Source of the DNA: Hyphomicrobiaceae bacterium
Lineage (GTDB): Bacteria; Pseudomonadota; Alphaproteobacteria; Rhizobiales; Hyphomicrobiaceae
Length of the DNA: 64,000 bases
Reading direction: 5' to 3'
Assembly: GCA_041397645.1 (NCBI GenBank)
Contig: JAWKWE010000004.1
Coordinates: forward strand, 124,001 to 188,000
A model generated the notes under the pieces. It did not search any database. It was not told where the DNA came from and saw only the letters and a list, made by a program, of their open reading frames with translations. Position 1 is the first letter of the stretch. Each line of letters starts with the position of its first letter. Both the position numbers and the translations under genes were made by a program. Positions 18,673-27,897 of this stretch are shown in pieces.

Positions 18673-18942
18673 ATGCCTCGTGTCACCTTTGGCAGCGCCA
18701 TCCAGAGACACGTCGCAATTGCGGAAACGGTAGTCGCAGGCGGCGATGTGCGGACGGCTCTCGACGAGGTATTCAACAACAACCCGCGCGCCAGAAGCTA
18801 TGTCCTCGATGATCAAAACGCTTTGCGCAAACACATGAACATCTTTGTCGACGGTCGCGCCATTACGGACCGCCGGACACTGAGCGATGAGACGAGTCCG
18901 ACAAGCCACATCTATGTTGTGCAGGCTCTCTCGGGCGGATAA
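18673..18942 (+). CDS. MoaD/ThiS-like ubiquitin-fold protein ending in Gly-Gly
   Basis: An 89-residue protein with the beta-grasp pattern of MoaD/ThiS: V-T-F-G at the start, N-I-F-V-D-G in the middle, I-Y-V-V-Q-A-L-S-G-G at the extreme C-terminus. The terminal Gly-Gly is the residue pair that is adenylated and thiocarboxylated in sulfur carriers. No MoaE, MoeB or ThiG gene is nearby. ATG 18673 has GAGG five bases upstream. It is 35 bases ahead of the BNR-propeller gene, suggesting a shared transcript. Its target and its activating E1-like enzyme are unknown. Confidence 0.8.
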   Translation: MPRVTFGSAIQRHVAIAETVVAGGDVRTALDEVFNNNPRARSYVLDDQNALRKHMNIFVDGRAITDRRTLSDETSPTSHIYVVQALSGG

Positions 18943-18977
18943 GGTCGCGCGTCAAAGCTGCGTGAGGCCCTACCGGC

Positions 18978-20099
18978 ATGGTCCTGAAAATTCTCGTAGC
19001 CACCCGAAAGGGATTGTTCACGCTCGCCCGCAATGGCTCGGGCGCCTCGCCTTGGCAAATCGAGCGGACGGATTTTCTGGCCGATAACGTGTCGCTTGTG
19101 CTGCACGACGCCCGCTCAGGGCGTCTTTATGCGGCGCTCGATCACGGTCACTTCGGAGTCAAGCTGCATACCCGCGATGGAGACAGCGCGCCGTGGCGCG
19201 AACTGCCCGCTCCCGTCTATCCGGAAAAACCGGCGGATGCGCCGGATAAGGACATGTGGGGCAATCCGCTCCCATGGAGCACGGTTCGCGTATGGGCCTT
19301 GGAGACCGGCGCGCCATCGCAAGACGGTGTCATCTGGTGCGGCACGATTCCGGGCGGATTATTTCGTTCCGTAGATCACGGCGAGAGCTGGTCGATGATT
19401 GATTCGCTCTGGCGCCACCCGAAGCGCCAGCATTGGATGGGGGGCGGTGCCGACTTGCCTGGCTTGCATTCGATTTGCGTCGATCCGCGCGATCCCGCCA
19501 CCATTCGTGTGGCCGTATCAACGGGTGGGGTGTGGGAGACGTCTGATAGCGGCGCGACCTGGCACAACGACAATACTGGTATGTGGCAGGACCACGCTCC
19601 CGAAGAAAGTCGCCTCGATCCAAACGGACAGGATGCTCATCGGCTTGTGCAATGTCGCGCCAAGCCCGACCGTATGTGGATCCAACACCACAACGGGATC
19701 TTCCGCTCCGACGATTCCGGCAAGACTTGGAATGAGTGTCTCAACGTCTCCCCATCTTCTTTCGGGTTCGCCGTAGCGGTACATCCAAACGAACCAGATA
19801 CGGCATGGTTTATCCCTGAAATAAAGGACGAACGACGGATTCCCGCGAACGACCGGCTCGTCGTCACGCGTACACGCGACGGCGGGAAAACTTTCGAGGT
19901 GCTCAGCAACGGGCTACCCCAAGAGCCCACCTTTGACATCGTCTATCGGCACGCACTCGATGTCGATTCAAGCGGCGAGGCCCTGGCAATGGGCTCTACC
20001 ACAGGAGGCGTTTGGATCTCGGAGAACCAGGGCGACAACTGGACGTTCGCCGCAGGTCGCTTCCCGCCCGTATACGCGGTCCGATTCATGGAGACCTGA
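18978..20099 (+). CDS. BNR/Asp-box beta-propeller protein (sialidase-like fold)
   Basis: A 373-residue protein with at least five Asp-box-type turns (for example SVDHGESW, TSDSGATW, SDDSGKTW, TRDGGKTF, SENQGDNW), typical of BNR/YVTN/sialidase-like propellers. There is no signal peptide, so it probably acts in the cytoplasm. Sialidase catalytic residues are not evident, so exo-sialidase activity should not be assumed. It directly follows the MoaD-like gene. As far as I recall, this pairing occurs in other bacteria, which suggests a joint but unknown role. Confidence 0.8.
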   Translation: MVLKILVATRKGLFTLARNGSGASPWQIERTDFLADNVSLVLHDARSGRLYAALDHGHFGVKLHTRDGDSAPWRELPAPVYPEKPADAPDKDMWGNPLPWSTVRVWALETGAPSQDGVIWCGTIPGGLFRSVDHGESWSMIDSLWRHPKRQHWMGGGADLPGLHSICVDPRDPATIRVAVSTGGVWETSDSGATWHNDNTGMWQDHAPEESRLDPNGQDAHRLVQCRAKPDRMWIQHHNGIFRSDDSGKTWNECLNVSPSSFGFAVAVHPNEPDTAWFIPEIKDERRIPANDRLVVTRTRDGGKTFEVLSNGLPQEPTFDIVYRHALDVDSSGEALAMGSTTGGVWISENQGDNWTFAAGRFPPVYAVRFMET

Positions 20100-20188
20100 C
20101 GAGTTTTCCGCATCCTATTGCTGGAGCAGGTTTTGGTGGCATGACGCGACGCTGGCTCTTTCGCGCGCATCGTGGCATCTGATTGCCC

Positions 20189-20971
20189 ATGAAAATCACC
20201 ACCTGGAACATTAACGGCGTAAAGGCCCGGCTTGAAGGCGCGCTCACCTATCTCAAGGAGCAGCAGCCTGACGTCATCTGCCTGCAAGAAATCAAATCCG
20301 TCGATGAGGGCTTCCCGCGCCATGCCTTCGAGGACTTGGGCTACAACGTCGCCACACACGGTCAGAAGGGCTTCAACGGCGTCGCCATCCTTTCAAAGAC
20401 GCCGATAGAGGATGTCCATCGCGGCCTTCATGGCGACGACGCGGATGCACATGCGCGTTGGATTGAGGCGCTCATTCCTGCTGGCAATCGTGTGGTTCGC
20501 GTCGTGTCGATCTATTTGCCGAACGGCAATCCGGTGGGCACGGAAAAGTTCGCCTACAAACTGCAATGGATGGAACGTTTCAAACGCCGCGTGCGCCATC
20601 TTTTGGCTGACGAGATCCCACTGGTGCTCGCGGGTGATCTCAACATCATTCCCGAGCCGGAAGACGCCAAACGTCCGCAAGCCTGGGTGAACGATGCATT
20701 GTTTCAACCAGAAAGCCGCGCCGCTTTTCGCGCGCTTCTTGCGCTCGGGCTAACGGATGCTGTTCGCGCAGCCCATCCCGAGCCTGGCGTCTACACGTTC
20801 TGGGATTATCAGGCCGGCGCCTTTCAGAAGAACGACGGCATCCGTATCGACCACGTCCTGTTGTCGTGCGAGGCGGCTGATCTGCTCATTTCAAGTGGGA
20901 TCGACACGTTCACGCGCGGCTGGGAGAAGCCGTCCGATCATGTGCCCGTCTGGGTCGAGCTGGACATTTGA
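20189..20971 (+). CDS. xth: Exodeoxyribonuclease III
   Basis: A 260-residue AP endonuclease/exonuclease III of the EEP superfamily. Motifs: MKITTWNINGVKARL (Asn ligand), CLQEIKS (catalytic Glu), YLPNGNP, GDLNIIPEPEDA (Asp/Asn pair), and the C-terminal RIDHVLLS...PSDHVPVW. It cuts at abasic sites during base-excision repair. It starts at ATG 20189. It is convergent with the hybrid kinase gene, only 13 bases apart. Confidence 0.95.
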   Translation: MKITTWNINGVKARLEGALTYLKEQQPDVICLQEIKSVDEGFPRHAFEDLGYNVATHGQKGFNGVAILSKTPIEDVHRGLHGDDADAHARWIEALIPAGNRVVRVVSIYLPNGNPVGTEKFAYKLQWMERFKRRVRHLLADEIPLVLAGDLNIIPEPEDAKRPQAWVNDALFQPESRAAFRALLALGLTDAVRAAHPEPGVYTFWDYQAGAFQKNDGIRIDHVLLSCEAADLLISSGIDTFTRGWEKPSDHVPVWVELDI

Positions 20972-20984
20972 TTGGGATCCAGTT

Positions 20985-23798
20985 TTAAGCGGCGCTCGCG
21001 CTGCCACTGCTTGTAGCGCTCCGCGCACGGCCACCGCCCAAACGCTTTACCTCAACGTGAAGCTCTGCGACCGTCTTGGGAAGCAGATCGCGAAGCGCCG
21101 CAACGTTGGCCTCGGACAATGCGATCCCTGCGCGCGCTTCGCTTTCGATCGTTCCGCACAAATCCCCAAGTGGCACCGCGCCAACATTCCGGCACAGCGA
21201 CTTGAGCGCATGCGCCGCCGACGCAAGCCCGTCTGTGTCGCTCGGCTCTAGCGCTTGGTCGGCGAGCTTTTCGAGCAGGTCAGGCGCGTGCAGCTCGAAC
21301 AATTCTGCGATGCGGCCGATCAGATCATCTCCGGGCATCTGAATTTCGCATATGGATTGCAGCACCGTGCTGTCAATTAGCACTCGATCCTGTTCACAGC
21401 CTTCATCGGCCTGCGCAACAGCAACCTGCGTGTGTGCGGACCCGGTCGTTTCAGGCGCGGACCGGGGGCAGAGGCGCTCAAGACAAGTGCTGATCTCGGC
21501 CAGTTTGAACGGCTTTATGATGAATTCCGTCATGCCGCACTCGCGCCACTGGCCCATCTCGGGCCCGAAAGCGTGCGCGCTGAGCCCAACGACCGGCACC
21601 TGCGGCAAGCCCTGTTCCTGCTCAAATTTGCGAATGGCGCGGGTTGCATCAAAGCCGTTCAGAACGGGCATACTTCCATCCATGAACACGAGATCGAAAC
21701 GCTGCTGCCTGTATGCGTTGAGCGCGGCGTGGCCATCGCTTACGCCCGTCACCTTGACACCCAAGCGGTTCAACGCCTCAGCTAGAACCTCCTGGTTTAT
21801 GGCGCTGTCATCGGCAGTGAGAACATGCAGCCCGGCAAAGCGCTTCTGAACCTGCGCACCGGCTACATTGTCCGTTCGCGCCGGCTCGGAACGCTCGGCC
21901 TTTACTGCGCGACCGGCGACAACAGCCCCGATCATTTCGCGCACATCCGACCCGGTGAAGGGAACTTCAAGCACTGCGTGGGTGTGGTCCTCGCCGGCAG
22001 CAACGTGAGGCGGAATGTGCCCAGCGCGTGCCAGCATAATGACAGCCACACCACTGCGTTCTGCGTAGGCCGCGGCCATGTTCTGCGTGCGCTCATCGCA
22101 CACAACTACCCGTAACTTGCCAGGCGCTCTCGATAGACCGTCAGAATCGACGTTTTCAATAACCTCAAGACCGGTATCTTGCACCGCCCAAGCCAAGGCT
22201 GCTCTCACCGGGCCGGGTTCAAGCATGAATGCGGCAACACCGTCGAGCGCTTCGAGTTTCTCATCGGACTGAGCCTCACCGGACAGAGCAAGGGGAACCT
22301 CGAATGTGAAAGTCGCTCCATGACCGGGTTCACTTTCCAATCCCAACGTTCCGCCCATCGCATGCACAAGACGGCGGCAAATGGCTAGACCAATCCCCGT
22401 ACCGCCATACCGGCGGGTCGTTGATTGCTCGGCCTGCTTGAAGGGCTCAAAAATTCCTTCCTGAGCGTCCTTGGCGATACCAACGCCGGTATCCGTCACC
22501 GAGAACCGCAACCGTGGCTCGGCGCCCGAGACAGGATCTACGCGCACAAGCACGCCACCATGCTCGGTGAATTTAATCGCGTTGCTGACCAGATTGGACA
22601 AGATCTGCATTAGACGGACCGGATCCCCCAGAACACTACGTGGCGCAGCAGGGCTGACATAGGCCGTTAGCTCCAACCCTTTTTCTCCCGCACGCTCTGC
22701 GAAAAGCCGGAGCACATCGTCGACAATTTCCTCAGGCCGGAGCGCAATGCTCTCCAATTCAAGGCGTCCGGATTCGATCTTGGAGAGATCCAGAATGTCG
22801 TTGATGACAGACAGAAGTGTTTTTCCCGACCGCACGATCACGTCGCACTGACGCTGCGCCCGGCCATCCAGATTGCCTTGCGCAAGAAGTTCCGCGGTGA
22901 CAAGCATACCGTTCATGGGCGTGCGTATTTCATGGCTCATCGTTGCCAGAAATTCCGACTTCGCCCGGTTTGCAGCTTGGGCCTCCTCGACAGCCAAAGC
23001 AAGAGCGTGCGTGCGCTCCTCTACCTTGATTTCCAGCTGTTCCCTATGTCGGGCAAGCTCAACATCACGCTTCTTGATTTCGCGCATCATATCGTTGAAC
23101 GCATCGACCAACTCGCCCGTCTCGTCCATGCTGGTCTTCAACACGACGCGCGAGAAATCCTTCGCATCCCGAACCTCGGCCATCGCGTGCGTCAGCTGCA
23201 CGATAGGACCAGAAACCGACCGCTGCGCCCGCATCGATGCGATGAGACCGGTGACAATCGCGAGCAGCCCGGTAATCAGGCCGGCGAATAGCGTGCGTGT
23301 CAGCGTCTCATAGACTGCGGAGATGTCCGCAATCATGAAAAGCCGCCCGATGGTCCTTCCGCCGTTTCGTATCGTCGCTTGAACCGGGAGCGTACTCAGA
23401 TTGAACAGACTGCGATCTGCAGTTCGGATCTGGCCGATAAGCACCCCGTTGCCGAACTGGAAACTGACCTTGCCCGAGATATCACGAACGCTGACATGCT
23501 TGATATTCGGAATTTCTCCAATGCCTTTGAGAGCGTTGGCAAGCATCCTTGTGTCGCCAGCCGCCAGCGGCTCAGACGCAGTCGCGGCGAGAGCGGCCGC
23601 AACACCTCTCAGCTCGGCGGCGCGCGCCTGAAGCTGGTGTTTGGCCTCTCGCCAAGCGCCTATGCCCGAAGCAAGCACCATCGAGGGGATGACCGCGAAC
23701 AAGACGACCGCGGTCAGCTTGTTGCTTATTGATTGCTTATGCCAGTTTTTGGAAAACACGCGCGCTGAATTCCGATGGAAATAGGAACTTGTAGCCAA
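20985..23798 (-). CDS. Hybrid sensor histidine kinase with receiver and Hpt domains
   Basis: About 937 residues. Order: N-terminal membrane helix; a periplasmic sensor of ~120 residues; a second helix near 170-190; HAMP; a coiled coil; HisKA (FLATMSHEIRTPMNGM); HATPase with N, G1 and G2 boxes (NLVSNAIKF, DTGVGIA, GGTGIGLA); a degenerate receiver-like stretch; a complete receiver (LTADDSAINQE, LVFMDGSMPVLNG, IIKPF); and an Hpt domain (AAHALKSLCRNVG). This is a full phosphorelay protein of the BarA/ArcB layout. The frame opens at TTG 23798; GTG 23759 is an alternative. It is divergent from the receiver gene at 23928, a possible output. Confidence 0.9.
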   Translation of the reverse strand: MATSSYFHRNSARVFSKNWHKQSISNKLTAVVLFAVIPSMVLASGIGAWREAKHQLQARAAELRGVAAALAATASEPLAAGDTRMLANALKGIGEIPNIKHVSVRDISGKVSFQFGNGVLIGQIRTADRSLFNLSTLPVQATIRNGGRTIGRLFMIADISAVYETLTRTLFAGLITGLLAIVTGLIASMRAQRSVSGPIVQLTHAMAEVRDAKDFSRVVLKTSMDETGELVDAFNDMMREIKKRDVELARHREQLEIKVEERTHALALAVEEAQAANRAKSEFLATMSHEIRTPMNGMLVTAELLAQGNLDGRAQRQCDVIVRSGKTLLSVINDILDLSKIESGRLELESIALRPEEIVDDVLRLFAERAGEKGLELTAYVSPAAPRSVLGDPVRLMQILSNLVSNAIKFTEHGGVLVRVDPVSGAEPRLRFSVTDTGVGIAKDAQEGIFEPFKQAEQSTTRRYGGTGIGLAICRRLVHAMGGTLGLESEPGHGATFTFEVPLALSGEAQSDEKLEALDGVAAFMLEPGPVRAALAWAVQDTGLEVIENVDSDGLSRAPGKLRVVVCDERTQNMAAAYAERSGVAVIMLARAGHIPPHVAAGEDHTHAVLEVPFTGSDVREMIGAVVAGRAVKAERSEPARTDNVAGAQVQKRFAGLHVLTADDSAINQEVLAEALNRLGVKVTGVSDGHAALNAYRQQRFDLVFMDGSMPVLNGFDATRAIRKFEQEQGLPQVPVVGLSAHAFGPEMGQWRECGMTEFIIKPFKLAEISTCLERLCPRSAPETTGSAHTQVAVAQADEGCEQDRVLIDSTVLQSICEIQMPGDDLIGRIAELFELHAPDLLEKLADQALEPSDTDGLASAAHALKSLCRNVGAVPLGDLCGTIESEARAGIALSEANVAALRDLLPKTVAELHVEVKRLGGGRARSATSSGSASAA

Positions 23799-23927
23799 AT
23801 TTCATTGAATTTTCATTTCAGAAGTCGCGACATCTAAGTCCTGAATTTAAGTGATGTTCAATTATTGCAGACTACAGTCTTTCCTAATCCAGGGTTGCAC
23901 ATCGTCCGGTCGATTTGGAGTTTAGTA

Positions 23928-24584
23928 ATGCAGAGCCGTGTCAAAGCGGTCGAAAGAGCCATTACGGTTCTTGTCGCGGATGATGATCCAATATTCCGCC
24001 AGCTCGCTGAAAGCCGTTTGTTGCGCACGGGCTCCACAGCAGTCCTCGCAGCAGACGGAGGAGAAGCCTGGAGATTAACGCGCTCACATCCCCTCGATAT
24101 GGCTATTGTCGATTTCGAGATGCCCGGCCTCGATGGTGTCGCGCTCATCCGGTGCTTGCGTAGCCACCCCGACACGCGGCATATCCCGATCATTTTGTGC
24201 ACGTCGCGCGAAGACTGTTCCGCCCTTCAGGCAGCGAGCGAAGCAGGCGCGAGTTCTTTCCTCAGAAAGCCCATAAATTGGTCGTTATTTGAGCGCCACA
24301 TCGAGAACTTCCTCGATTTGTGCAAGAAGTCCCAAGACGCCATGAAATCTCTGGAAGAAACACGCATTGCCATTGCGACCAAGGATGCCGAAGTTGCGAA
24401 ACTCATGGGTGAATTGGACACCTTGACGCGAGCGCGCGATGCCAGCGGCGCCTTCGACACCAACATTGTTTCTCAAATCCGCGCGCGCCTTGCTAGGTTT
24501 ATTGAAACTTACAAGGCGCTGAGCCCTGGATACGCTCCAGCTGCGCATATGGCTCAACAAAGTGTTCGCGCCAAATCTGCCTAA
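23928..24584 (+). CDS. Receiver-domain protein with C-terminal coiled coil
   Basis: A 218-residue protein. The receiver domain (about 10-130) has the acidic pocket VADDDP, the phospho-acceptor Asp in AIVDFEMPGLDG, and the Lys in LRKPINW. A helical, coiled-coil-like segment follows (Lys/Glu/Ala rich, about 145-190), with no DNA-binding domain, so output is probably by protein contact. ATG 23928 is preceded by GGAG seven bases upstream. It is closely related to the receiver at 25994: both share K-P-x-x-W-S-x-F-x-x-H after the conserved Lys. It is divergent from the hybrid kinase. Confidence 0.85.
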   Translation: MQSRVKAVERAITVLVADDDPIFRQLAESRLLRTGSTAVLAADGGEAWRLTRSHPLDMAIVDFEMPGLDGVALIRCLRSHPDTRHIPIILCTSREDCSALQAASEAGASSFLRKPINWSLFERHIENFLDLCKKSQDAMKSLEETRIAIATKDAEVAKLMGELDTLTRARDASGAFDTNIVSQIRARLARFIETYKALSPGYAPAAHMAQQSVRAKSA

Positions 24585-24737
24585 AACAATCCAACCCAAA
24601 TACGTCGCATTTCGGCACAACCGCTTAGATCGGCTAAACTAGATCTGCCGAATTAATCATCTGTGTGCGGCCACGCTACTTGTTCTTAAGCGCCTCAGGC
24701 CCAAGAATTCTCGGAACAATTAGCTATTGGATTTGTT

Positions 24738-25997
24738 ATGCGAATTTTCGCGCGAATATCGCCGATCTTGGACGATCGCGGCGTAATAGCCGTGAAATTC
24801 GCACTCGTGTTGCCGGTGCTACTTGCCGCAGTCGGATTCGCAATCGACGAGACACGCTACCTTCACCAACGCGAGGCGCTTCAACAAGCCGTCGACACCG
24901 CCGCCATGGCTGCTGCCAAGGAACTCAGCCTTTCCGACCGAAAGCGCGAAGACATATCGCAGATCGCCAATGCGCTTGTCGAAGCCTATGTGCGGGACGC
25001 GCCTTCGCGTTCGCGCGACGACATGCTGCCGGAAACGAAAACCCGCGTAACGTCCGACCCAACCGAAGTCGAGGTCACTGCGACGCTGCCGTTCCACGGC
25101 ATGTTCAACAATTTCCTGGGTGTCCATTTTCCTGAGGTAGAGGCCCGCGCAATTGCCCGAGTCGTGGGACAGCCTAACATCTGCGTTCTCGGCCTGAACA
25201 GCTCCGAGCAAGGTACGATTTCGCTCGAACACAAAGCGCGAGTCACGGGCCAGGACTGCGCGGTTTACTCCAACTCCGATCATACAAACGGTCTCAAATC
25301 GAAGAACGATGCTGTCTTGTCGGCGAGCATCATTTGCACCCGCGGCGGCAAGGACGGCAAAACCGGAAACTTTTGGCCGACGCCGCTCCTCGACTGCCCG
25401 AGCTTCGATGATCCCTTGGCCGACCGGCCTGAGCCGTTTGCCGGACCGTGTGATCCCGCGGTCCCCACGCTGATCGAGTCCGATACGAGGCTGGAACCCG
25501 GAACCTATTGCGGCTTGAAGATTGCCAATGGTGCACGTGTCGATCTCGCTGATGGAATCTTCGTCTTCCGTGACGCTCCACTCATTGTCGGTGACGGATC
25601 CCAGCTATTCTCAACAGGAGCGGGCCTTTACTTCACCAACGACGCGACATTCGTTTTCGATAGTCAATCGACCATCTCTTTAGCCGCACCCAAGTCCGGC
25701 TTAATGGCTGGGCTCCTGATTTTCGGCTCACGCTCGTTGAACAGCAAACTCCAGTTCGAAATACACAGCGATGATGCGCGCGTCATGGTAGGCACGATTT
25801 ACATTCCCAAAGGGGAGTTGCATATCGACGCGACGAACCCGATTGCAGACCAATCCGCCTACACCGCTATCGTGGCCGACAAGATGCGTCTATACGGTGG
25901 TCCGCACCTTGTCCTCCATACCAACTACTCCGATACCGAAGTGCCCGTGCCGGAAGGCATCCGTGGTGCCGGTCAGCCCGTGGTGCTCGCAAAATGA
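24738..25997 (+). CDS. TadG-like pilus-assembly protein
   Basis: A 419-residue protein with an N-terminal TadE/TadG-type segment: a positive start, then GVIAVKFALVLPVLLAAVGFA as the single membrane helix, then Q-x-A-V-D-T-A-A-M-A-A-A-K-E. The rest is periplasmic with no catalytic motif I recognise, and six or so cysteines that may form disulfides. TadG-like proteins are minor pseudopilin or scaffold components of Flp/Tad pili. No other tad genes are in the window. The last bases overlap the next receiver gene (ATGA). Confidence 0.75.
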   Translation: MRIFARISPILDDRGVIAVKFALVLPVLLAAVGFAIDETRYLHQREALQQAVDTAAMAAAKELSLSDRKREDISQIANALVEAYVRDAPSRSRDDMLPETKTRVTSDPTEVEVTATLPFHGMFNNFLGVHFPEVEARAIARVVGQPNICVLGLNSSEQGTISLEHKARVTGQDCAVYSNSDHTNGLKSKNDAVLSASIICTRGGKDGKTGNFWPTPLLDCPSFDDPLADRPEPFAGPCDPAVPTLIESDTRLEPGTYCGLKIANGARVDLADGIFVFRDAPLIVGDGSQLFSTGAGLYFTNDATFVFDSQSTISLAAPKSGLMAGLLIFGSRSLNSKLQFEIHSDDARVMVGTIYIPKGELHIDATNPIADQSAYTAIVADKMRLYGGPHLVLHTNYSDTEVPVPEGIRGAGQPVVLAK

Positions 25998-26443
25998 TCC
26001 CCTTATCCAAACTTCCCCATCCTATGAACGTCCTTGTTGCGGACGACGACCCGTTGTTCTGCGCGCTCGCTAAGAACTGTCTGGTCAAGGCCGGTCATGA
26101 GGTTCGAATCGTTCCCGATGGTGCTCAGGCGCTAGAAGCACTCGCGCGCACCCGCCACCACGTGGCCGTCGTCGATCTTTCGATGCCGCAAATCGATGGA
26201 TTCCGCCTGATCGCACTGATCCGGGCAACACCGGCGCTCGAAGACCTTCCGATCATCGTGCTGTCATCGCGGGGAGACGTCGCGAGCGTGGAAGAGGCGT
26301 ATCGCCTGGGTGCCAACACCTTCCTCACCAAGCCGGTCGACTGGAGTGTGTTCACCTGCCATCTGAACCACGTCGTTCGGACATCAATGGCATTCGCCGA
26401 ACTCAGATCCGAACTCTATGCAACCAAGCGCGAAACGGCCTGA
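25994..26443 (+). CDS. Single-domain response regulator
   Basis: 149 residues: one receiver domain, with VADDDP, phospho-acceptor Asp in VVDLSMPQIDG, and Lys in LTKPVDW. The start at ATG 25994 overlaps the stop of the TadG-like gene by four bases, which suggests coupled translation; ATG 26024 (MNVLVADDD) is an alternative start that also lacks a clear ribosome site. There is no output domain. It is a paralogue of the receiver at 23928, and the two flank the TadG-like gene. Confidence 0.85.
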   Translation: MIPLSKLPHPMNVLVADDDPLFCALAKNCLVKAGHEVRIVPDGAQALEALARTRHHVAVVDLSMPQIDGFRLIALIRATPALEDLPIIVLSSRGDVASVEEAYRLGANTFLTKPVDWSVFTCHLNHVVRTSMAFAELRSELYATKRETA

Positions 26444-26773
26444 GCCGCCGGGACTCGGCGCATTGACGTTAAGGCACGAGTGTTTTTTCTGATCGCAACA
26501 AGACTCGCGTTCAAAGTTAAACCGCGCTCGGTGGGCGACTGCGGTGACACCTCGCCTGGGTCCAACTTACTGAAAAACAAGGCATACGGCGACGTCTGCG
26601 ACATACGTTAGGGTTTAGTAAAGATTTCTTAATCCTTATCGAAGACCATCAGCATCGATTGCGTTGGGATCATTGCGACCACCTCGCCCTCGCAATACCC
26701 AAATTGATGTACTAGGTTAGGGGTGAACTCGTTTGCCGCGACCACGGATGTGGCAACATCCAGGGAGAGTATT
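26444..26773. other. Intergenic stretch, 330 bases
   Basis: No gene is supported here. The right half contains A+T-richer sequence (around 26600-26660) that could hold the promoter of the Lys/Ala-rich exported protein gene. Frames on either strand are short and lack ribosome sites. I see no clear hairpin terminator after the receiver gene. Confidence 0.5.
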
Positions 26774-27871
26774 ATGCGCAGACGCCTGTTTCCAGCCTTA
26801 CTCGCACTGACTGCAGCTCCGGCGAATTCGCACGCTGTTGGCCTTGCGACGCAGCTGAACTGCGCCAGCGATTATTATGCTTATTGTTCCCAGCACCCGG
26901 TAGGGTCTCCCGGGGTGCGCAAGTGCATGCGCGAAAACGGTCCGCGCCTATCCAAGAGCTGCATCAGCGCCCTGATTTCCGATGGCGAGATCTCCAAAGC
27001 CCAGGTCGAGCGCACCAAAGCCAAACTGGCCTCCGACAAAGCCCAGGCGAGACAGAAGACGAAGGCCAAGATCGAGGAAGCCAAGGCTAAGACTAAGACC
27101 AAGGTCGACAAGCCCGTGGAGGCGGTTGCCGAACGCAAGGCACCTGCGAAGACCAAGCGTGAGGCCGTCGCAAAATTGACCGACGACGACACCCGCAAAG
27201 TCTCCAAGCCACAGGTCGCACCCGCGCCAAAAGTCCAGCCCGAACCCAGCGAACGTGCTACGACCAAACCCGAACTCCCGGCGCCTAAGCCCGCGGCAAG
27301 CCAAGTCGAGCCCGTGCTGACGCTCGATGAGGAGACCTACAAGGCCCTGAAGGCACGCGAGGCCTATTTCGTTGTCGAGGAAGATGACGTGACGCCTGTG
27401 GTGCGCGCAGCATCCGATTCAGCAGGAACCGACGCCAGCAACGCAACGTCTCCGGCCGACGAGGACGCCGCCGCGCAGTCTCAGAACGCCAATCCGCCCG
27501 TGTTACCAGAGAATGAAGCGAAGCCGGCTTCTGATATTATCACCCGAAGCGTGACGGTCGAAAAAGACACGTCGCCGGTAGGCACGGCCGTAGCGGAACC
27601 GCCGGCAGAAACCGCCAAGCCCGATATCGCCAAATCAGCGTCCGATCCAGCGCCCCGCGAAAGTGCCTCACGCAAGACCCAAGCCGCAAAGAAACCCGAA
27701 TACCCGCCGGGTAAAATGGCCCTTGGGAGGCCGTCAACTCAGCCAAGTGTGCCTGCGGTGAAGCCAGTGCCAAGTCAGTCGCAGGCCTGGCAGGAGTTCA
27801 TGAACAACCGCTTCAGCGGCGGCTTCAACTATGAAGGCATGGACGCCAGCTTTTCCCGTCGCGGCCGCTGA
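26774..27871 (+). CDS. Exported Lys/Ala/Pro-rich protein with N-terminal Cys motif
   Basis: A 365-residue protein. ATG 26774 is preceded by GGGAGAG; a longer frame to 26723 lacks this. A signal peptide (MRRRLFPALLALTAAP) is followed by a four-Cys segment (NCASDYYAYC...KCMREN...KSC) resembling a single cysteine-rich (GLG1-type) repeat. Residues about 75-330 are low-complexity, rich in Lys, Ala, Glu and Pro, probably extended in the periplasm. The C-terminus ends in a conserved-looking WQEFMNNRFSGGFNYEG. Function unknown. Confidence 0.75.
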   Translation: MRRRLFPALLALTAAPANSHAVGLATQLNCASDYYAYCSQHPVGSPGVRKCMRENGPRLSKSCISALISDGEISKAQVERTKAKLASDKAQARQKTKAKIEEAKAKTKTKVDKPVEAVAERKAPAKTKREAVAKLTDDDTRKVSKPQVAPAPKVQPEPSERATTKPELPAPKPAASQVEPVLTLDEETYKALKAREAYFVVEEDDVTPVVRAASDSAGTDASNATSPADEDAAAQSQNANPPVLPENEAKPASDIITRSVTVEKDTSPVGTAVAEPPAETAKPDIAKSASDPAPRESASRKTQAAKKPEYPPGKMALGRPSTQPSVPAVKPVPSQSQAWQEFMNNRFSGGFNYEGMDASFSRRGR

Positions 27872-27897
27872 TAATTAGGGAGCGTAGCCTTCGGATC

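Noticed and set aside
18978..20099. Calling the propeller protein an active sialidase
   Set aside because: Asp boxes show the fold only; the sialidase Arg triad and Tyr/Glu nucleophile are not evident and there is no signal peptide.
26098..26118. Partial match to a tRNA T-loop (ggttcgaatc) as an attachment site
   Set aside because: Only about ten bases match and it lies inside a receiver gene; chance is enough.
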